A DNA stretch of 64,000 nt from Lacimicrobium sp. SS2-24 (GTDB lineage: Bacteria; Pseudomonadota; Gammaproteobacteria; Enterobacterales; Alteromonadaceae): the NCBI RefSeq assembly GCF_002201535.1, contig NZ_NIWW01000004.1, positions 248,001 through 312,000 of the forward strand, given 5' to 3'. The notes beneath the pieces are model-generated. The model searched no databases, was not told where the DNA came from, and worked only from the letters and a program-made list of their open reading frames with translations. How positions within the stretch are numbered: position 1 is the first letter of the stretch; each line of letters opens with the position of its first letter. The translations under genes were made by a program, and so were the position numbers. Below, piece after piece: positions 46,418 to 55,262 of the stretch.

Positions 46418-48292
46418 ATGTTGACGGCGATCATTAATCAGGATTTGCAAAAAATCAAAGCCTTGACCGGCAAGTCTTCGCTGCTGGTGGCGATACTCAC
46501 CAAAACAGGAGAGTTCTGCTCCCTCAACTCAGTGTGGCGGAAAGCATTCAACTGGGAAAAAGAGGAGTTACTGGGAAATGCATTCACCACGCACATCCAC
46601 CCAAAACATCAAAACAATGCACTGTCCGCATTAAGAAAAGTGGATAAAGGGCAAGAGACCTTAGACTTAAACTGCTTGTATCGGTGTAAAAACGGTGAGT
46701 TTGTCGAAGTGCAATGGGCCATGACGCCGGGAACAAAGAACAACGAGACCATCTTAACCGGCAGAGTCATGGCTGAAATCTATGAATTAGAGGAGCGTAT
46801 TCAGGATAATGCTGCGTTGTTCGAGCGTGCTACCCGTTTGATTCGTTTAGGGCACTGGTCTATTGACCTGTCTTCTAAAGCGCTTTTCTGGTCCAATGAA
46901 ATCTATAACATTCATGCTCTTACACCAAAGAATTACACACCCGAACTGGACTCTGCCATTGAGTTTTATCACCCCGAAGATAGAGCCATAGTAAGAGAGC
47001 TGGTTGACCGGGCTTTTACCACTCCCGCTCCATGGGATTTCAAATTAAGAATCATCCGCAGCGACGGAGAGATACGTACAGTGCACTGTATCGCCGAACC
47101 CCATTTTAATGACAACGGTGAGGCCATAAAACTCTCAGGGTCATTTCAAGACATTACCGATCATGAAGTCTTAAATGAACAAGTAGAGCTACTATCCAAG
47201 GTGGCTGAAACGACGCTGGCAGGCGTGGTGATCTGTGATGCCAATAAAAATGTGATTTGGGTGAACAATGCATTTGAAACCATCACAAAATACACCGCGG
47301 AAGAAGTGTATGGGAAGTCACTGGGCCAGTTCCTGCAGGGCCCAGACACGGATCCGGAAACCGTACAGGAAATTCGCACCACCCTGGCAGCGGGTCAGGA
47401 CGTCAATGTGGAGATTCTGAATTACGACAAAAATGGCGCACCATATTGGAATCAACTGCTGATTTCCCCCATCACCAAAGGCGGTACCATCGTCAATTTC
47501 ATTGGTATCCAGCATGACATCACAGCCCGCAAGCGCGAAAGTGAAATCAGCTCACGTAGCCAGAAAATGGGGGCAATAGGAAAATTAGCAGGAGGCATTT
47601 GTCATGATATGAATAACATCATGGCCATCATCTCTGGCAATACTCAGTTACTGAAATTAAAAAATTCCAATCCGGATCTGGAAAAATGCATTGCCAACCT
47701 GGAGAGAGCCACAGAAAGAGCTTCCGGCGTAACCAAAAGGTTACTAAAAACCGTCAGAAACGAGGCGCGCAAACCAGATATCATCAACCTGGATGAGGAG
47801 CTGCGCCACACCATTGAGTCAGTCTCACCTTCTTTTCCAGAGGGTATCATTGTTGGCGCAGATTTAGGTTTTCACGCCTCATTATTTTGCAACAAGCATA
47901 CCTTTCTGGATGCCATTACTAACTTGTTGGTTAATGCAAAAAACGCCATAGAAAAAGAGGGGCGCATAACGCTTCGCTCTGAACTCTCGTCCTTCTTTCA
48001 GCCAACCTTTGGCGAGGTCATACTTCACCCCAGAGAAAGTGAAGAGTATTGCCTGATTCAGGTAGAAGATACCGGAAAAGGAATTAATAAAAGTAACCTC
48101 TCAAAGATATTCGACCCGTTTTTTAGCACTAAAGCCGAGAAGAGTAGCGCGGGTCTTGGATTAAGCCTGTTATTTCAATTTGCTTTAGAGGAAGGCTATG
48201 GCATCCAGGTGTCTAGCCGGGAGAACATGGGAACCACTTTTTCACTATGGATACCACTTAACCGAACTGACAATTCCGAGTTGGCAATATGA
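46418..48292 (+). CDS. PAS-domain sensor histidine kinase
   Basis: The 624-residue protein has no transmembrane helix. Three PAS modules occupy about residues 15-125, 135-250 and 255-375 (including EFVEVQWAMTPG, IRLGHWSIDL and VVICDANKNVIWVNNAFETI). The HisKA-type segment has GKLAGGICHDMNNIMAI with the phospho-accepting H396. The HATPase part has ITNLLVNAKNAIE, VEDTGKGI, IFDPFFSTK and SAGLGLSLLF. The HDMNN form and phosphate-transfer helix resemble kinases that work with a separate receiver. The next gene is a lone receiver with a 4-base overlap, so it is the likely partner. Confidence 0.92.
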   Translation: MLTAIINQDLQKIKALTGKSSLLVAILTKTGEFCSLNSVWRKAFNWEKEELLGNAFTTHIHPKHQNNALSALRKVDKGQETLDLNCLYRCKNGEFVEVQWAMTPGTKNNETILTGRVMAEIYELEERIQDNAALFERATRLIRLGHWSIDLSSKALFWSNEIYNIHALTPKNYTPELDSAIEFYHPEDRAIVRELVDRAFTTPAPWDFKLRIIRSDGEIRTVHCIAEPHFNDNGEAIKLSGSFQDITDHEVLNEQVELLSKVAETTLAGVVICDANKNVIWVNNAFETITKYTAEEVYGKSLGQFLQGPDTDPETVQEIRTTLAAGQDVNVEILNYDKNGAPYWNQLLISPITKGGTIVNFIGIQHDITARKRESEISSRSQKMGAIGKLAGGICHDMNNIMAIISGNTQLLKLKNSNPDLEKCIANLERATERASGVTKRLLKTVRNEARKPDIINLDEELRHTIESVSPSFPEGIIVGADLGFHASLFCNKHTFLDAITNLLVNAKNAIEKEGRITLRSELSSFFQPTFGEVILHPRESEEYCLIQVEDTGKGINKSNLSKIFDPFFSTKAEKSSAGLGLSLLFQFALEEGYGIQVSSRENMGTTFSLWIPLNRTDNSELAI

Positions 48293-48642
48293 ATATCGTT
48301 ATTATTGATGATGAACCCCTGATCACAGAAGTACTTACGGTTTTTATGGAAAATAAAGGCGCAAACGTACTCACATTTAATCGGGCAGAGGAAGGTTTGG
48401 CGCATATTAAAACCCATCACAAAGACATCAATGCTGTGGTCACCGATTATCGGATGCCCGGAACAGTGGATGGCGGCGACATCTATCGGTATATCAGGGC
48501 AAATCACACGCACATCATTTGTTTCATCATTTCAGGTTTTATTGACGGCAACCCTAACGGGATTAATCCGGAACATATTATTGGTAAGCCCCTGGATTTT
48601 AATGATTTGGTTGAGCGCATTTGGGCCTCATGTACTGAGTAA
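48289..48642 (+). CDS. Single-domain response regulator
   Basis: A 117-residue receiver with no output domain: IVIIDDEPLITEVLTVFMEN, AVVTDYRMPG (aspartate D53), IICFIISGFIDG and IIGKPLDFNDLV. Its start overlaps the kinase gene by 4 bases. The threonine position after the fourth strand is a serine, as in many receivers. It probably takes phosphate from the kinase encoded just before it and acts as a relay or a protein-binding switch. Confidence 0.92.
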   Translation: MNIVIIDDEPLITEVLTVFMENKGANVLTFNRAEEGLAHIKTHHKDINAVVTDYRMPGTVDGGDIYRYIRANHTHIICFIISGFIDGNPNGINPEHIIGKPLDFNDLVERIWASCTE

Positions 48643-48653
48643 GGGCAATAGAT

Positions 48654-48821
48654 ATGAAACCCGGTTATTTCACGCTGAACGAAGCCAACACTTCATTAAA
48701 AACGAATTTAAAATCTGATACTTACGAGATTATTAATTTAATAGAGATAAGACATAAAAGCGGTCTAAACTATAGAGATATCGACACACAGGTCGACGTC
48801 ACGGATGGTATTAAGGCATAA
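48654..48821 (+). CDS. Small ORF, about 55 residues, between receiver and hybrid kinase genes
   Basis: A frame opens at an ATG at 48654 with AAGGGC 8 to 12 bases upstream and ends with TAA at 48819-48821, 2 bases before the hybrid kinase start at 48824. The product begins MKPGYFTLNEANTSLKTNLK and contains YEIINLIEIRHKSGLNYRDI. It is hydrophilic and helical-looking with no family I know. Tight packing on both sides supports translation and coupling with the kinase. Confidence 0.5.
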   Translation: MKPGYFTLNEANTSLKTNLKSDTYEIINLIEIRHKSGLNYRDIDTQVDVTDGIKA

Positions 48822-48823
48822 GT

Positions 48824-50809
48824 ATGTCAAATGGCAGCAGGAGTCGCGAGGCTGAGCTCTCCCAAAAGGTATCAGACCTCGAAAAAGAACTGGAGAAATA
48901 TAAACTTCGCGCTGAGCGTTACCATCATTTATTCCTCAATATGGAACATGAGGTACATGTCTGGGAGCTGGTGTACAACAGTGATAACAGCATTCGTACC
49001 TGGAAGCTGTTGGACGCCAATAGGATGGCATTAAACAACTGGAATAAAGAGCTCGAAGATGTTCAGGGAAAGACCACCGATGAAATCTTCGGTACCGACG
49101 CCACCCTACAGTTTTTGCCTGTAGTTGAAAAAATATTTTCTGAGAAAAAGCCGTACTCCTGGGAAACTTACTTCGACGGTACAGACCAGGTGCTGAGTAT
49201 GACCAGCATTCCCTGCGACGGGTACTTCATCAGTACCGGCATTGATATTTCCTTTATTAAAAGAACCGAAAACGATTTAAGAGAGACCGTGCTCAAACTT
49301 AAGGAAGCGATCTCTGCGGGAAACATCGGCCTGTGGGACTGGGATCTGGCTACCAATCAGACCTTCTTTTCTCCGGAATGGAAGCGTCAGCTGGGTTATG
49401 AAGATCACGAAATCAAAAACGAATTTCAAGAGTGGGAGGGCCGGGTGCACCCGGATGATGTCGACAAGACCCTGAAAAAAATTAACGCCACGCTAACTGA
49501 AGGAAACGAGTATCATGACATCGAGTTTCGGATGCGCCACAAAAATGGTTCTTACCGCTGGATCATCGCTCACGCCTCTCTGCTAAAAGACGACCAGGGT
49601 TTACCGGTTCGTCTGGTGGGTTCACATATTGATGTGACTGAACGCAAAGTCATGGAAGAAACCGTATTACAACAACAAAAAATGCAGGCCCTGGGTACAT
49701 TGGCGGGAGGCATTGCGCATGATTTCAACAACTTACTCACCCCCATTCTGGGGTATGCCCAGCTATTGAAACTCAGGCTGGAAGAAGCGCAAAAAGAAGC
49801 GGAGTATGTCTCACAGATTGAGGATTCGGCCAGTCGCGCTAAAGATCTGGTACAGCAGATTCTGATTATGAACCGCGAGTCCGTTGAGCATATCGAAGCG
49901 GTATACATCGATAAACTGGTCGCCGAGGTGTTAACCCTGTTCAAAACAACAGCCCATAAAGATATCAGCATCACCCAAGATTTTGAGGACGAACTTCCGG
50001 CCATCGGCGCAGATCCCTCAGAATTGTATCGGGTCGTTTTAAATCTGTGTACAAATGCCATCCAGGCGATGCCCAGAGGGGGAGAGCTTAATATTCAGGT
50101 GCGTCAGGAACTCGCCAGAATCACCACAGATGCTTCAGACAGCGTCGGCAATATTGAGCCAAGTGATTGTATTTGCCTGACGATCCGTGACACCGGTGTA
50201 GGCATGGATGAACCCACTCAAAGCCGGATTTTTGAACCTTTCTTCACAACAAAGCTGAAAGGAGAAGAAAGAGGCTCAGGATTGGGGCTTTCCATCGTTG
50301 CCAGTATTGTGCAGCAACACAAAGGCATGATTGAAATTGATAGTAAACTTGGTAAAGGTACCGAGTTCCGCCTGTATTTCCCCATTATTCCTGCGGATAT
50401 GCCCCCACCCACAGAGACAGAAGAGATATTGGAATACAGTGGCGATGAGGCCATTTTACTGGTCGATGATGAAACGTCGTTGTGTGATTTAGGCGCATCA
50501 CTACTGAGTCAAATCGGCTATCAGGTAGATACATTTCAGAACGCTCAGAGCGCTCTGAAAGCGTTAGAAAACGACCCGAATCGGTATACGCTAATCATCA
50601 CAGACTATGCTATGCCAAAAATGAATGGTCTGGAGTTTATTGAGAAACTCAGAGCGTTGGATCTGAATATTCCCATCGTAATGGTAACTGGGTTTACTAA
50701 CCTGATAAGCGAAGAAAACCGTATAAAGTGGGGTTGTGATGCCCTCATCGGCAAGCCCTATACGATGAGAGAACTCAGCAGGACTATCGGTCAGTTGAAG
50801 AAGCAATAA
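48824..50809 (+). CDS. Hybrid sensor histidine kinase (PAS-PAS-HK-receiver)
   Basis: A soluble 661-residue protein. A coiled coil (about residues 5-30) precedes PAS-like modules at about 35-145 and 155-285 (LKEAISAGNIGLWDWDLATN, EYHDIEFRMRHKNGSYRWII, LVGSHIDVTERK). The kinase core has LGTLAGGIAHDFNNLLTPIL with H299, LNLCTNAIQAMPRGG, IRDTGVGMDE, IFEPFFTTK and GSGLGLSIVASI. The receiver at about 545-660 has ILLVDDETSLCDLGASLL, LIITDYAMPKMNG with D594 and GCDALIGKPYTMREL. It may pass phosphate via its own receiver to another protein. It has no membrane anchor, so the stimulus should be cytoplasmic. Confidence 0.93.
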   Translation: MSNGSRSREAELSQKVSDLEKELEKYKLRAERYHHLFLNMEHEVHVWELVYNSDNSIRTWKLLDANRMALNNWNKELEDVQGKTTDEIFGTDATLQFLPVVEKIFSEKKPYSWETYFDGTDQVLSMTSIPCDGYFISTGIDISFIKRTENDLRETVLKLKEAISAGNIGLWDWDLATNQTFFSPEWKRQLGYEDHEIKNEFQEWEGRVHPDDVDKTLKKINATLTEGNEYHDIEFRMRHKNGSYRWIIAHASLLKDDQGLPVRLVGSHIDVTERKVMEETVLQQQKMQALGTLAGGIAHDFNNLLTPILGYAQLLKLRLEEAQKEAEYVSQIEDSASRAKDLVQQILIMNRESVEHIEAVYIDKLVAEVLTLFKTTAHKDISITQDFEDELPAIGADPSELYRVVLNLCTNAIQAMPRGGELNIQVRQELARITTDASDSVGNIEPSDCICLTIRDTGVGMDEPTQSRIFEPFFTTKLKGEERGSGLGLSIVASIVQQHKGMIEIDSKLGKGTEFRLYFPIIPADMPPPTETEEILEYSGDEAILLVDDETSLCDLGASLLSQIGYQVDTFQNAQSALKALENDPNRYTLIITDYAMPKMNGLEFIEKLRALDLNIPIVMVTGFTNLISEENRIKWGCDALIGKPYTMRELSRTIGQLKKQ

Positions 50810-50962
50810 CCTTCAGCTCCTTTACCAACAAAAACTTCAGAGAAACCTAGTTATTCGTTATTCATCTTCATGAAGGTTCTCTTTGCAACATGAGAGCGAA
50901 TACCATAATCTTGATATACCTACTAAAAGCAACCACATAGTAATTGGAACCGCGCTAATATC

Positions 50963-51838
50963 ATGCTTGAAAACATCAGTTTCGCCCAGAAACAGCGACT
51001 CGCCTACATCGACTTTTGTTTACTTTTTAAAGGTGCCATTTATCGGCAGGATCTGATCAACCGCTTTGAAGTTGGGTTGTCTGCGGGCTCGCGAGACTTC
51101 AGTTTATATAACGAGTTAGCGCCGGTGAATATGAAGTATGATGCCCGGGAAAAACGCTATTGTCAGTGTGCCTCCTTTCGCCCTTTGTTTGAACATGACG
51201 CCCAGCGAACACTGCTTAAACTGGCCAACGACATTTCCGATGGGTTTGACGCCATAGGCGATATTCATTTTCCTGTCGAGGCTCCTTCCAGCCTGAATGT
51301 GCCGGATATTTTTATCGTTGCAAAACTGGTGCAGGCCATTCTCAGCCACAAGGCCGTGAACGTGATTTATACCTCACTGTCCAGTGGTTCAGGCAGCCGT
51401 GAACTGGTACCTCATGCCATCGTTGATAATGGGTTGCGCTGGCATGTGCGGGCTTTTGACCGTAAAACACAAAGCTTCAGAGACTTTGTACTCACCCGCA
51501 TCAGCAAAGTCACCATCAAAGAAGCACCACTGCCCCATGAAAATCGTGAAGCCGACCAGGAATGGCAGCGGCTGATCCCCTTGCAACTGGTACCTCACCC
51601 TAAAAATATTCAGTATCGCACCGCCATCGAGATGGACTACGGCATGGAAAACAGCCAACTGCTTATAAAGGTGCGGGCCGCCATGGCCGGCTATCTGCTC
51701 AGACGCTGGAATGTGGATTGTACCGAGCGGGCCACCCTCAAAGGCGCGGAGTATCAACTGTGGTTACAAAATCGTTTTACCCTGAATAAGGTAGACAATC
51801 TGACCATTGCGCCGGGTTATCGTGAAGGGGGGATGTGA
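50963..51838 (+). CDS. WYL-domain regulator resembling BrxR/CapW
   Basis: The 291-residue protein has a winged-helix N-terminus (LAYIDFCLLFKGAIYRQDLI then FEVGLSAGSRDFSLYNELAP), followed by a WYL domain (VNVIYTSLSSGSGSREL, HAIVDNGLRWHVRAFDRKT and a C-terminal extension, WCX-like). The order N-terminal wHTH, WYL, WCX and the FxxxGxxxRxDLxxRF and SLYNELAPxN segments match the BrxR / CapW repressors known to control BREX and CBASS defence genes. No defence effector lies within the window next to it. It is preceded by 153 bases of noncoding DNA and followed by about 280 bases. Confidence 0.85.
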   Translation: MLENISFAQKQRLAYIDFCLLFKGAIYRQDLINRFEVGLSAGSRDFSLYNELAPVNMKYDAREKRYCQCASFRPLFEHDAQRTLLKLANDISDGFDAIGDIHFPVEAPSSLNVPDIFIVAKLVQAILSHKAVNVIYTSLSSGSGSRELVPHAIVDNGLRWHVRAFDRKTQSFRDFVLTRISKVTIKEAPLPHENREADQEWQRLIPLQLVPHPKNIQYRTAIEMDYGMENSQLLIKVRAAMAGYLLRRWNVDCTERATLKGAEYQLWLQNRFTLNKVDNLTIAPGYREGGM

Positions 51839-52118
51839 AGGGGGCATCATTACGATAATCCCATGGTCCATCGCTGCTGCTTTGGTTGCAGACAAACCCG
51901 ACAGCATCACTGATACAAATGGTTGCAAAAAAGCGCTGCAGTTGATTGCAATAGTCATTGAACAGCAGTGAATCTGTGGTGTATAACAGCACGGGGAAAT
52001 GGAGTTCTGTACACCCCTAGGTCGCTTATCTTGAGCACAAGTGTTGTCGGCACGCTTTATACCTGACCCCATTCTTTTTAAGGCCCTCTTAACCAATTTC
52101 ATTTATAAAGGACGCACC

Positions 52119-52802
52119 GTGAAATTTCATCGAGTCAACAAGCCTCTTCAATACATACTGTTTTCAGCGGTCGCCATTGGCGGCCTCAATGGCTGTGCTT
52201 CAACCTCATCAAAGGTAGTGGAAACACCCACAGTAGCCAGCTACAACACCCAATACAGCGGTGAAAAAAATAAGCTGGTCGTGGGCCAGTTTGTAAACCG
52301 CTCCAGTTTTCAAAACGGGATCTTTTCAACGGGCACAGATCGCCTCGGCAATCAGGCAAAGACCACGCTGATGAGTCACTTGCAACAAACCAACCGGTTT
52401 ACGGTGCTGGATCGCGATAACCTTGACATGCTTGCTGGTGAGGCTGAGCTGGCTGGCACACAGCAGCGCCTTTCCGGTGCCAAATATGTGATTACCGGCG
52501 ATGTCACCGAATTTGGACGCAAAGCCGTTGGCGACAAGCAGCTGTTTGGTTTACTGGGAAAAGGCAAATCACAAATCGCCTATGCCAAGGTGACTCTCAA
52601 TGTGGTGGATGTGGCCACATCTGAAGTGGTGTATTCGGTACAGGGCGCCGGAGAATACAGTTTATCTGAACGCGAAGTATTGGGCTTTGGCAGCACCGCC
52701 AGCTACGACGCCACCTTAAATGGCAAGGTACTGGATTTGGCGATTCGTGAAGTGGTTAACAAGCTCGTCAATGGCCTCGAATCAGGCACATGGAAGATAT
52801 GA
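52119..52802 (+). CDS. CsgG/HfaB-family lipoprotein
   Basis: From the GTG at 52119, with AAAGGA 6 bases upstream, the product has 227 residues. A signal sequence ends in the lipobox GGLNGCAS. The CsgG fold is seen in KLVVGQFVNRSSFQNGIF, LMSHLQQTNRFTVLDRDNLD and GAKYVITGDVTEFG. CsgG forms an outer-membrane secretion pore in curli export; this subfamily is linked to DUF4810 and DUF799 lipoproteins and its own function is not settled. It is the first gene of a tight trio (4-base overlap next). Confidence 0.9.
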   Translation: MKFHRVNKPLQYILFSAVAIGGLNGCASTSSKVVETPTVASYNTQYSGEKNKLVVGQFVNRSSFQNGIFSTGTDRLGNQAKTTLMSHLQQTNRFTVLDRDNLDMLAGEAELAGTQQRLSGAKYVITGDVTEFGRKAVGDKQLFGLLGKGKSQIAYAKVTLNVVDVATSEVVYSVQGAGEYSLSEREVLGFGSTASYDATLNGKVLDLAIREVVNKLVNGLESGTWKI

Positions 52803-53161
52803 TGCGCACACTTGCCATAAAAACCGCGCTGTGTGCAGGCTTAGCGCTACTCGGCTTAAGTGGATGCAAAAGCACAGGGCCACAGTACTATTACGGTGAA
52901 TACAACACGGCGGTCTACAGCTACTTTAAAGCCGACAAACTGACACTTGAAGAACAAATCAGCATCCTTCAGAAGGTTGTTGAGCAAGCGGCGGCAAAAG
53001 GTAAGCCTGTAGCCCCTGGCGTGCATGCCCATCTTGGCATGTTGTATTTCGAGACCGGCAATACTGCACAGGGCAACCAGCACTTTATCCAGGAAAAAAC
53101 CTTGTTCCCGGAATCTGCCCGCTATATCGACTTTCTGATGAACCAGGGCAAGGACGCATAA
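52799..53161 (+). CDS. DUF4810 lipoprotein
   Basis: The product has 120 residues from the ATG at 52799 (a second ATG at 52802 is also possible). A signal sequence ends at a lipobox (GLSGCKS). The mature part has YYYGEYNTAVYSYFKADKLT and GVHAHLGMLYFETGNTAQG, short TPR-like helices of the DUF4810 family. The start overlaps the CsgG-family stop by 4 bases. DUF4810 proteins occur with CsgG-like and DUF799 lipoproteins, probably in one envelope complex. Confidence 0.9.
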   Translation: MMRTLAIKTALCAGLALLGLSGCKSTGPQYYYGEYNTAVYSYFKADKLTLEEQISILQKVVEQAAAKGKPVAPGVHAHLGMLYFETGNTAQGNQHFIQEKTLFPESARYIDFLMNQGKDA

Positions 53162-53162
53162 T

Positions 53163-53837
53163 ATGAATCATGTTAAAAGTTGCATTGTCATTGGTCTGTT
53201 GCTGCTCACGATGGGTTGTGTCAGCATGCCGCCGGCACATGATTACAGCGCCTTTCGTGCCGCTAACCCTCGCTCAATTGTCGTACTGCCCCCGATTAAT
53301 AACACGCCTGAGGTGATTGCACCTTACAGCATGATGTCGCAGGTGATTGCTCCGATTGCAGAGTCAGGTTTTTATGTCTTTCCCGTGGCGCTGGTAGACC
53401 AGACCTTTAAGACAAACGGACTCACGGTGGCACAGGATGTTCACGCAGTTCCTGTGCACAAATTGCATGAGATTTTTGGTGCCGACGCAGCCTTATACCT
53501 GACCATAGAAGACTATGGAACCAGCTATGTAATTATATCCAGCGATACCGTGGTGCGCGTCTCGGCGACGCTGGTCGACCTGCGCAGCGGCGACGTTTTG
53601 TGGCAGGATCAGGCCAGTGCATCATCGGCAGAAACCCGCTCTGACAGTGGTGGTCTGGCAGGCATGCTGATCAGCGCGGCCATCAGTCAGATCATCGAAA
53701 CAGTCACTGACAGAGGGTTTGATATTGCCGCCATTACCGCGGCAAGGCTGTTATCGGCAGAAGGTCACAATGGCCTGCTGCATGGCCCGCGCTCCCCCAA
53801 ATACGGTCAGCCAGCCACCAGCGAAAAATCTCAGTAA
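53163..53837 (+). CDS. DUF799 (GNA1162-type) lipoprotein
   Basis: A 224-residue lipoprotein with a lipobox in LLTMGCVSM. The mature part shows YSAFRAANPRSIVVLPPIN then TPEVIAPYSMMSQVIAPIAE and DAALYLTIEDYGTSYVII, the pattern of DUF799 proteins such as Neisseria GNA1162, whose structure resembles the TolB N-terminal domain. It starts 1 base after the DUF4810 stop. With its two neighbours it makes a conserved three-lipoprotein unit. Confidence 0.9.
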   Translation: MNHVKSCIVIGLLLLTMGCVSMPPAHDYSAFRAANPRSIVVLPPINNTPEVIAPYSMMSQVIAPIAESGFYVFPVALVDQTFKTNGLTVAQDVHAVPVHKLHEIFGADAALYLTIEDYGTSYVIISSDTVVRVSATLVDLRSGDVLWQDQASASSAETRSDSGGLAGMLISAAISQIIETVTDRGFDIAAITAARLLSAEGHNGLLHGPRSPKYGQPATSEKSQ

Positions 53838-53845
53838 CCGGTCAA

Positions 53846-53870
53846 TAAGCACAAGCCTGGCTTGTGCTTA
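53846..53870 (+). terminator. Hairpin after the CsgG trio, possible terminator
   Basis: TAAGCACAAGCC at 53846-53857 and GGCTTGTGCTTA at 53859-53870 are perfect complements. The hairpin follows the DUF799 stop by 8 bases, but no strong T-run follows, so termination is plausible, not proven. Confidence 0.55.
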
Positions 53871-54057
53871 GTGGATTTATCTCAATCACGCCTCACGGCC
53901 CTTCACCTGAACCCATTGTTCACAATCTGAATGCTACCGACAGAGTTCAGCAGAGGTTTTTAACAGGTGACAGATACCGTGTCTCAAGGCAACATGGACA
54001 GCAGAATTGAAGATAGTCACTACACTCAATAAAACCGCAATGTTAAGGATCTCACTC

Positions 54058-54924
54058 ATGCTGAGGCTGGCAGGATTGATTCTGATGATAATCTGTGGCT
54101 CGGCGCGAAGCGCTGTGCAGCCCCCGACCATTGTGTGGCTGACCGATGACCGTGATGATCTCCAGTATTATCTGAGTGACAGCCCCTACTCCATTGGTAT
54201 GGACACCACCAATATGGTGCTGACACAACTCAAAGAGTTCGATATCCGCTTTCATTTTGCATCGGTAGCGCGCATGGACAAGCAGTTGCAAGACAGGCCT
54301 GATACCTGTGTCGCCAATCGTATCAAAACCCCTGAGCGAGCCCGTCACAATCAATTTAGTTTGCCGCTCAATGTGCACCTTCTGGCTCGTCTTTATTACA
54401 ACAACCCCAACATCCGTATTCCAGAATCCCTCATCAATGACCGGGGCCAGGTTACCAACCTGCGCGCATTACTCGATGCCAACCCCGGCACCAGCCTGGC
54501 ACTGCTTGAAGGGATTTCATTTGGTGTCGATGTTGACCAACAACTGCAGCAGCTCTCTGCCCGACAGGTCACCTACTATAACGTCGATAACCGCTATCAG
54601 TCGGGGCCCAAGTTATTAAAAGACGGTTTTGTGGATTTCGCTCTGGATTATCCATCGAAAATGAGACACCACCTCAAAACCGGCGCAAAAGAGTCACCTT
54701 ATCAGTCAATTGGTCTTGCTCAGGCGCAGCAGTTTGTGGTCAGTCATATTGCCTGTAGCGATTCTGCGCTGGGAAAAAGCGTGATAGCCCGGGTCAATCA
54801 TATTCTCAAGTCAGTCTATGCAGAACAGGCCTACATTGACGCCCATCTGCGTCATACCCCAGAGGCAAATCATCAGGAAATGAAAGCGTTTGTGACCCAC
54901 ATAATCGAAGGTTATCAGGACTGA
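54058..54924 (+). CDS. Periplasmic solute-binding protein, orphan
   Basis: The 288-residue protein begins at the ATG at 54058, with AAGGA about 8 bases upstream and a signal peptide (MLRLAGLILMIICGSARSA). The fold is of the SBP_bac_3 class in outline: YLSDSPYSIGMDTTNMVLTQ and TCVANRIKTPERARHNQFS. It contains a ligand-loop-like LLEGISFGVDVDQQL. No permease or ATPase is encoded nearby. The role is unknown; it may be a sensor-linked binding protein. It lies alone after the CsgG trio. Confidence 0.7.
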   Translation: MLRLAGLILMIICGSARSAVQPPTIVWLTDDRDDLQYYLSDSPYSIGMDTTNMVLTQLKEFDIRFHFASVARMDKQLQDRPDTCVANRIKTPERARHNQFSLPLNVHLLARLYYNNPNIRIPESLINDRGQVTNLRALLDANPGTSLALLEGISFGVDVDQQLQQLSARQVTYYNVDNRYQSGPKLLKDGFVDFALDYPSKMRHHLKTGAKESPYQSIGLAQAQQFVVSHIACSDSALGKSVIARVNHILKSVYAEQAYIDAHLRHTPEANHQEMKAFVTHIIEGYQD

Positions 54925-55262
54925 TACCGGCTCTTTCCTGCAACGCGACGAAAAGGGCCACATTCATTCTGTGGGTCACAAACACGAACTGGAGTTTACC
55001 CTCTGAAGCAGTGCTACAAAGCGCGATGACAACACCATCGGAGCAATGTGCTGAACGTCCCTTTGTGATGTCATACATCCCACCATCACAGCGCTGTCAG
55101 CTAAACCAAACGGATACCCACCGGGTAAAACCGGTTATTTGACGTGTGTGAATTGAAATTAACGGCCGATGGCGATAGGTTGAGCCTCCATAACTGGCCG
55201 GTGCAGTTTTACAACAGCATGTTCGGCTCTTCAGGCATTAAATCCGCAAAAGAGAGATAACA
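54925..55262. promoter_or_regulatory. Intergenic region before the M3 peptidase gene
   Basis: A gap of 338 bases with a small inverted repeat (ACCGG-GTAAAA-CCGGT, about 55118-55133). No ORF is convincing. It probably holds the promoter of the peptidase gene. Confidence 0.35.

Noticed and set aside
50963-53837. A defence island led by the WYL regulator
   Set aside because: The three genes that follow are envelope lipoproteins, with no nuclease, cyclase, methyltransferase or effector domain.
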